From the NCBI GenBank assembly GCA_022360075.1, contig JAKSDN010000352.1, positions 1 to 12,667 of the forward strand: DNA of 12,667 nucleotides, in the 5' to 3' direction. The notes below the pieces were generated by a model. The model did not search any database. It saw only the letters and a list, made by a program, of their open reading frames with translations, and had not been told where the DNA came from. Both the position numbers and the translations under genes were made by a program. Shown here piece after piece: positions 9,218-12,667 of the stretch (its first letter is position 1; the number at the start of each line of letters is the position of its first letter). Origin of the DNA: Kiloniellales bacterium. GTDB lineage: Bacteria; Pseudomonadota; Alphaproteobacteria; Kiloniellales; JAKSDN01.

Positions 9218-9952
9218 ATGTCCGAGAGCCGGGAGAAGCCCGCCGCGAAGGGCCTTTCCTTCGCCCGCCTCGTGCCGCTCCTGGTGCTTGCGGCTGGGCT
9301 CGTGCTGTTCTTCGCCCTCGATCTGCAGCGCTTCGTCAGCCATCAGGCGCTCGCCGAATACAACCAGGAACTCGCCAGATTCAGCAGTTTCTGGTGGTCG
9401 CCGCTGGTCTTCATCGTGATCTATGCGGGGGCCGTCGCCTTTTCCCTGCCGGGCGGCGCGGTCATGACGATCGCCGGCGGCTACATGTTCGGCTGGATCT
9501 TCGGCACGCTCTATGTCGTGGTCGCCGCGACCTTGGGCGCGACGGCCCTCTTCCTGATCGCCAAGACTGCGCTGGGCGATGCCTTGCGCGCCAAGGCCGG
9601 GCCGGCGATCAAGAAGATGGAGGCCGGATTCCGCGAGAACGCGCTCAGCTACCTCCTGGTCCTGCGTCTCGTTCCCCTGTTCCCCTTCTGGCTGGTCAAT
9701 CTGGTGCCGGCCTTCCTCGGGGTGCCGCTGCGCACCTACGTCCTCGCGACGCTGGTCGGCATCGTGCCCGGCTCGTTCGTCTTCGCCACCTTCGGCGCGG
9801 GGCTGGAAAGCGTCATCAGCCAGGGCGAGGAGATCTCGCTCGAGGGCATTCTCAAGCCCGAGGTCGTCACCGCGCTGGTCGGCCTGGCCGTCCTGGCGCT
9901 GGTTCCGGTGATCTACAAGAAGCTCAAGGGCCGCGGCGGCGAGCCGCGGTGA
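9218..9952 (+). CDS. TVP38/TMEM64 family membrane protein (VTT domain)
   Basis: Inner-membrane protein of 244 residues in the TVP38/TMEM64 branch of the DedA/VTT superfamily; members are linked to lipid scrambling or transport in other systems, but the substrate here is unknown. Membrane segments seen: about 17-36, 60-78, 82-115 (two re-entrant or closely packed segments), 143-166, 172-197 and 215-233. Family signatures are FSLPGGAVMTIAGGYMFG (75-92), the G-rich stretch to LFLIAK (111-116), and RLVPLFPFWLVNLVPAFLG (150-168), followed by PGSFVFATFGAGL (184-196). The ATG at 9218 is preceded by a weak GAGAA (9206-9210, 7 nt spacing); longer in-frame extensions run back over rnpA and rpmH and are not credible. 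Transcribed divergently from rpmH with a 180-bp gap. No partner gene next to it suggests a pathway. Confidence 0.9.
   Translation: MSESREKPAAKGLSFARLVPLLVLAAGLVLFFALDLQRFVSHQALAEYNQELARFSSFWWSPLVFIVIYAGAVAFSLPGGAVMTIAGGYMFGWIFGTLYVVVAATLGATALFLIAKTALGDALRAKAGPAIKKMEAGFRENALSYLLVLRLVPLFPFWLVNLVPAFLGVPLRTYVLATLVGIVPGSFVFATFGAGLESVISQGEEISLEGILKPEVVTALVGLAVLALVPVIYKKLKGRGGEPR
9931..9949. other. GC-rich inverted repeat at the end of the TVP38/TMEM64 gene
   Basis: CCGCGGC (9931-9937) and GCCGCGG (9943-9949) form a perfect 7-bp stem with a 5-nt loop, immediately before the stop codon. No T-run follows, so it does not qualify as an intrinsic terminator. It could slow polymerase or protect the mRNA 3' end, or simply reflect Gly/Arg codons in GC-rich DNA. 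Confidence 0.3.
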
Positions 9953-10033
9953 ATGGGGGCCGCCCGGGCGCCCAAGCCGCTGAAACCTCACTATCTTGTG
10001 ACCAGAATCAAGTCGATGTGATGGCCGATTGAA

Positions 10034-10062
10034 TTGTAGATTCGGGGCCCAGGCCAAATAAC
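10034..10062 (+). promoter_or_regulatory. weak candidate promoter for the Cys-repeat gene
   Basis: TTGTAG (10034-10039) and AATAAC (10057-10062) are 17 bp apart in the only AT-rich patch of the 201-bp gap 9953-10153. Matches to consensus are only three and four of six. A GAAT-N5-ATTC inverted repeat (10031-10043) overlaps the -35 region. A start near 10069 would give a leader of about 85 nt. Confidence 0.25.
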
Positions 10063-10068
10063 AAGCAA

Positions 10069-10150
10069 CAGGTCGGCGGCGCCCATGCGTCTGTCCGGCC
10101 TGTAACGATCTCTTGCCGGGCCGACCGGCGCTTTTCCAGGGAGTGTCCCT
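10069..10150 (+). promoter_or_regulatory. structured leader with alternative hairpins and occluded ribosome binding site
   Basis: Four pairings are visible before the Cys-repeat ORF. (a) 10069-10076 pairs with 10095-10102 (8 bp, one G-U). (b) GCCGG 10115-10119 pairs with CCGGC 10125-10129, followed by GCTTTT (10130-10135), a short terminator-like hairpin. (c) GGTCGGC 10071-10077 pairs perfectly with GCCGACC 10120-10126, excluding both (a) and (b). (d) AGGGA 10138-10142 pairs with TCCCT 10146-10150 over a 3-nt loop, covering the AGGGAG Shine-Dalgarno sequence of the ORF. A six-codon ORF, ATG 10085 to TAA 10105 (MRLSGL), overlaps segment 10095-10102. The layout resembles attenuation or RBS control, but GC-rich DNA yields such pairings easily. 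Confidence 0.35.
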
Positions 10151-10153
10151 CAA

Positions 10154-10411
10154 ATGCTTAAGGAAACCATCGTCGCCCTCAGTGTCGTGACTCTGGCCGG
10201 TTCCGCGGCCGCGCTGCCCACCGCTGAGGCCAAGGCGGCCGACACCTCGGTTCAGATCGCCGCTTGTAATCCCTGCAATCCTTGCGCGGCGAAGGCCTGC
10301 AACCCTTGCAACCCCTGCGCGGCGAAGGCCTGCAACCCCTGCAATCCTTGCGCGGCGAAGACCTGCAATCCCTGCAACCCCTGCAATCCTTGCGCCGCCA
10401 AGACGAACTGA
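10154..10411 (+). CDS. small secreted Cys-Asn-Pro repeat protein
   Basis: An 85-residue protein with a likely Sec signal peptide: charged start (Lys3), hydrophobic core (about 6-21) and an AKA-A site, with cleavage after about residue 28. The mature part is almost entirely tandem repeats: three units of [11 protein letters not shown] (37-47, 48-58, 59-69) and a longer last unit [14 protein letters not shown] (70-83), then Thr-Asn. It has 13 Cys (38, 41, 44, 49, 52, 55, 60, 63, 66, 71, 74, 77, 80) in CxxCxxC clusters, with no His or Met in the mature region, so it is not a c-type cytochrome (no CxxCH). Cys clusters at this spacing suggest metal binding or a disulfide-rich periplasmic or surface role; this is inference. 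The ATG follows AGGGAG (10138-10143) by 10 nt, itself in a hairpin. It lies between the TVP38/TMEM64 and kinase genes on the same strand, with about 200-bp gaps either side. Confidence 0.75.
   Translation: MLKETIVALSVVTLAGSAAALPTAEAKAADTSVQIAACNPCNPCAAKACNPCNPCAAKACNPCNPCAAKTCNPCNPCNPCAAKTN
10262..10402 (+). repeat. tandem repeat, 33-bp units within the Cys-repeat gene
   Basis: Three 33-bp units (10262-10294, 10295-10327, 10328-10360) and a 42-bp unit (10361-10402) that holds one extra 9-bp TGCAAyCCy step. Units differ mainly at third codon positions (AAC/AAT, CCC/CCT), as expected for repeats under protein-level selection with some divergence. The unit count may vary between strains. Confidence 0.92.
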
Positions 10412-10595
10412 GCGGCTCAGCGGGCTAGCACAGCGTGCCGGGCTGCGGGGCCGCGAGGCGCCCGCGCCCGGCCGCATGGCGTGACAACGTGAGCGCCATT
10501 CCATCGGACATCGGCGCAGGCGCTCTCGCCGAAGCTGAGGTTGCAGCGCGCACGACCGGCGAGAAATCTCCACGCGTCTCCAGCAGCGGCCGTGA

Positions 10596-10601
10596 TATAA
10601 C
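10596..10601 (+). promoter_or_regulatory. candidate -10 element directly before the kinase start
   Basis: TATAAC (10596-10601) matches five of six -10 bases and ends 7 nt before the ATG at 10609. No Shine-Dalgarno sequence is visible in between. Transcription from it would begin at or within a base or two of the ATG, giving a leaderless mRNA. No matching -35 is seen 17 bp upstream. Confidence 0.35.
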
Positions 10602-10608
10602 TCGGGCC

Positions 10609-12030
10609 ATGACGGGCCAGGGTTCTCGTCTGCCGACATATGCCACCGGGCTCTCGGTCCGGTTGTTGCTCCTGACAATCGCCTTCGTGATGTTGGCGGA
10701 GGTGCTGATCTATGCGCCTTCGATCGGCCGCTTCCGGCTGGTCTATCTGCAAGAGCGGCTGGCGGCGGCCCACCTCGCGATCCTGGCGCTCGAGGCGACG
10801 CCCGACCTGATGGTCAGCGAGGCGCTGGAGCGCGAGCTGCTGAGCCACGTCGAGGCTTACATGGTCGCGCTGAGCCGGCCGGAAAGCGGCAAGCTCATGC
10901 TGATGGTCGAAAAGCCGGCGGAAATCAGCGCCACGTTCGACCTGCGCGAGGCCGGCTTTTTCAGCCTGATCGGCGATGCGGCGATCACGCTGCTCTCGGA
11001 CGGTCGCCGCATTTTGCGGGTCGTCGGCCCATCGCCCAAGGACTCGGCCGTGCTGGTCGAGGTGGTGATGGACGAGGCGCGGCTGCGCGCGGAGATGTTC
11101 GGCTACTCCGAGCGCATCCTGGCGCTGTCCCTCGTGATCTCGCTGTTCACCGCCGCGCTCGTCTATCTCAGCCTGCACTTGCTTATGGTGCGGCCGATGC
11201 TGCGCGTGACCGAGAACATGGTGGAGTTCCGCGACGATCCGGAAGACGAGACGCGGGTGATTGTGCCCTCGCGGCGCTCCGACGAGATCGGCCTGGTCCA
11301 GCGCGAGCTCGCCGCCATGCAGGAAGGCCTGCGCGGCGCGCTGCAGCACAAGACCCGGCTCGCCGGCCTCGGCACGGCGGTGACCAAGATCAACCACGAC
11401 CTGAAGAACATCCTCTCCACGGCGCTGCTGCTCTCCGACCGGATGAAGGAAAGCCAGGACCCCGAGGTGCGCCGGGTCACGCCCAAGCTGATGGCCGCGA
11501 TCGAGCGCGCGGCCAATCTCTGTCAGCAGACGCTGACTTTCACCCGCGAGGGCCCGGTGCACCTGGAGCGGCGCCGCTTCAAGCTGCGCGAGCTGATCAG
11601 CGACGTGGGCGAGGCCCTGCCGGGCCGGGTCAACGGGCAGGCGGTCTGGCAGGATCGGCTCGAGGAGGATCTCGAGATCTTCGCCGACCGCGAGCAGCTC
11701 TTCCGCGTGCTGAGCAACCTCGGCCAGAACGCGATCGAGGCCGGCGCGGCGCGGGTCGAGGTCTCCGCACGGCGCGAGGCCGACCATCTCACCATTGAGC
11801 TCGCCGACGACGGCCCGGGTCTCGCGCCGCGTGCGCGCGAGCGCTTGTTCCAGCCCTTCTCGGGCTCGGCCCGCCCCGGCGGCACGGGTCTCGGCCTGGC
11901 GATCGCCCGCGAGCTCATGCGCGCCCACGGTGGCGACATAAGGCTGCAACGCTCGACCGGCGAAGGCAGCGTGTTCTGCCTGGTCCTCCCCATCAGCGAA
12001 GCGAGCCCGCAGCGCGCCGACGCGGCCTAG
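10609..12030 (+). CDS. membrane sensor histidine kinase (HAMP, HisKA-like, HATPase_c)
   Basis: Two-component sensor of 473 residues that would autophosphorylate on His and pass phosphate to a response regulator. Order: membrane helix 1 (about 16-36), a roughly 130-residue periplasmic sensor region without recognised motif (37-169), helix 2 (170-194), HAMP (195-242, RPMLRVTENM to RSDEIGLVQRELAAMQ), dimerisation helix with the phospho-acceptor His263 in INHDLKNIL, then the ATPase domain with N-box NLGQNAIEAG (370-379), G1 DDGPG (400-404), F-box LFQPFSG (413-419), G2 GGTGLGLAIA (424-433) and G3 GEGSVF (451-456). All catalytic boxes are intact. The frame is open to an ATG at 10435, but the first 58 residues are low-complexity and the kinase-like sequence starts at 10609. 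No response regulator is in the window, so it is an orphan here; its signal is unknown. Confidence 0.92.
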   Translation: MTGQGSRLPTYATGLSVRLLLLTIAFVMLAEVLIYAPSIGRFRLVYLQERLAAAHLAILALEATPDLMVSEALERELLSHVEAYMVALSRPESGKLMLMVEKPAEISATFDLREAGFFSLIGDAAITLLSDGRRILRVVGPSPKDSAVLVEVVMDEARLRAEMFGYSERILALSLVISLFTAALVYLSLHLLMVRPMLRVTENMVEFRDDPEDETRVIVPSRRSDEIGLVQRELAAMQEGLRGALQHKTRLAGLGTAVTKINHDLKNILSTALLLSDRMKESQDPEVRRVTPKLMAAIERAANLCQQTLTFTREGPVHLERRRFKLRELISDVGEALPGRVNGQAVWQDRLEEDLEIFADREQLFRVLSNLGQNAIEAGAARVEVSARREADHLTIELADDGPGLAPRARERLFQPFSGSARPGGTGLGLAIARELMRAHGGDIRLQRSTGEGSVFCLVLPISEASPQRADAA

Positions 12031-12187
12031 CGTTCGCCGCCCGCCGCTCGGACCGGCAAGGCATGACGACTCGGGCTGTTGTCATCTAGTCTCCCGACCA
12101 CAGATATCTCCCGATACCGGGCCGCTCGCGGCCTGCAGGGCTCGGCGCCCGGCCGGGCCGGTCGGCCAGTCGCGAAAGGGAAATGCC
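12031..12187. other. intergenic region with palindromes and a weak promoter candidate
   Basis: This 157-bp gap separates the kinase from the transporter. It holds TTGTCA (12079-12084) and GATATC (12103-12108), 18 bp apart, a possible weak plus-strand promoter. Further on are a hairpin GGCCG-CTCG-CGGCC (12120-12133) and a perfect 12-bp palindrome GCCCGGCCGGGC (12147-12158), both of which would lie in the transporter leader. No T-run follows either, so no intrinsic terminator for the kinase gene is seen. Confidence 0.3.
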
Positions 12188-12667
12188 GTGGGAATCGTGA
12201 CCGACGTCGTCCTGCCGATCGCGCTGGCGTTCATCATGTTCGCGCTCGGCCTCGGCCTGACGGTCGACGACTTCGCCCGCGTGGCCAAGCAGCCGCGCGA
12301 CTTCATCGTCGGCGCCCTGTCGCAGATCGTGCTGTTGCCTGTCGTCGCGTTCCTGCTGGTCGCCGTGTGGCCGCTGCCGCCGGAGCTGGCGCTGGGCGTC
12401 ATGATCATCGCCGCGGCGCCGGGCGGCGTCACGTCCAACCTGCTGACCGCATTCGCGCGCGGTGACGTTGCGCTGTCGATTTCGCTGACGGCCGTCGTCA
12501 GCCTGCTCAGCGTAGTGACAATCCCGATCGTCGTCGTCCTTGCCTATAGCCAGTTTGTTGGCGGCGACATGGGCGGACAGGTGTCGGTCGCCAAGACCGC
12601 GTTGAGCGTCTTTGCCATCGTGACCGTCCCCGTCTTGTTCGGCCTTTGGCTGCGCCGAAGCGCCGAA
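12188..12667 (+). CDS. bile acid:sodium symporter (SBF/BASS) family transporter, N-terminal part
   Basis: First 160 residues of an inner-membrane secondary transporter of the BASS family (SBF fold), which couples organic-anion uptake, often to Na+; the substrate cannot be told from sequence. Visible: hydrophobic segment 7-24 ending in GLGLTVDDF (21-29), QPRDFIVGALSQIVLLPVVAFLL (35-57), GVMIIAAAPGGVTSNLLTAFARGDVALS (70-97) with the family's APGG..SN and ARGD signatures (around 77-93), then helices at 98-120 and 135-155. The family is usually about 300-330 residues, so about half is missing past the right edge. The start is GTG at 12188 after AAAGGG (12175-12180, 7 nt spacing); an in-frame GTG at 12197 is less well placed. 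Late codons such as GTA, ACA, TTT and GTT are less GC-biased than in the neighbouring genes, a mild hint of different origin. Confidence 0.9.
   Translation, partial: MGIVTDVVLPIALAFIMFALGLGLTVDDFARVAKQPRDFIVGALSQIVLLPVVAFLLVAVWPLPPELALGVMIIAAAPGGVTSNLLTAFARGDVALSISLTAVVSLLSVVTIPIVVVLAYSQFVGGDMGGQVSVAKTALSVFAIVTVPVLFGLWLRRSAE

Noticed and set aside
10409..10440. Short inverted repeats (TGAG-CGG-CTCA, GCAC-AGC-GTGC) after the Cys-repeat gene as a terminator
   Set aside because: Stems of 4 bp and no T-run; not a credible intrinsic terminator.
10435..10608. N-terminal extension of the histidine kinase from an ATG at 10435
   Set aside because: The 58 added residues are low-complexity, would bury the first membrane helix behind an odd tail, and have no ribosome binding site. 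The candidate -10 at 10596 lies inside this stretch.
9095..11949. Two minus-strand open frames of over 500 codons opposite the TVP38/TMEM64, Cys-repeat and kinase genes
   Set aside because: Composition is Arg/Gln/Ala/His-rich and the repeat-like Ala-Gly-Val-Ile stretch in one is only the antisense of the Cys-repeat region. The plus-strand genes carry clear motifs.

Overview
The window is GC-rich chromosomal DNA from an alphaproteobacterium, most likely of the broad Rhodospirillales/Kiloniellales type. The order assignment is inference, from the gene order, the Lys rather than Arg in the YidC cavity, the DUF2336 protein and the very high GC at third codon positions. No rRNA, tRNA, CRISPR array, insertion sequence or phage gene was seen. 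Most of it is housekeeping DNA with a few accessory genes between the blocks.

Layout. (1) Positions 1-1592, minus strand: a HAD-family (pyrimidine 5'-nucleotidase-like) phosphatase followed by dapD (lysine/peptidoglycan precursor synthesis; its C-terminus runs off the left edge). (2) Positions 1868-4764, plus strand: a two-gene signalling cassette, a PAS-PAS-GAF-GGDEF protein with a degenerate active site and a DUF2336 protein. (3) Positions 4791-9037, minus strand: one tightly packed operon rpmH-rnpA-yidD-yidC-engB-argB, driven by a near-consensus sigma-70 promoter (TTGACA-17-TATACA) just upstream of rpmH. Junctions are 1-4 nt overlaps or 5-9 nt gaps, and rpmH, yidD and engB start with GTG. 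(4) Positions 9218-12667, plus strand: a TVP38/TMEM64 (VTT) membrane protein, a small secreted protein made of Cys-Asn-Pro repeats, an orphan membrane histidine kinase, and the first 160 residues of a bile-acid:sodium-symporter-family transporter.

How the genes work together. The minus-strand operon joins ribosome assembly (L34), tRNA processing (RNase P protein), membrane protein insertion (YidD, YidC), ribosome GTPase (EngB) and the second step of arginine synthesis (ArgB). In many alphaproteobacteria argB is followed on the same strand by the HAD gene and dapD. Here the PAS-GGDEF/DUF2336 pair sits between them on the opposite strand, so HAD-dapD needs its own promoter; a candidate with a palindrome in its spacer is at 1743-1772.

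The least ordinary parts are the Cys-repeat protein (13 Cys in 85 residues, no His), its roughly 80-nt leader with mutually exclusive hairpins, a possible six-codon leader ORF and a hairpin over the ribosome binding site, and the GGDEF protein that has lost catalytic residues but keeps an RxxD I-site. None of these proves a new system; each is stated with what would refute it.
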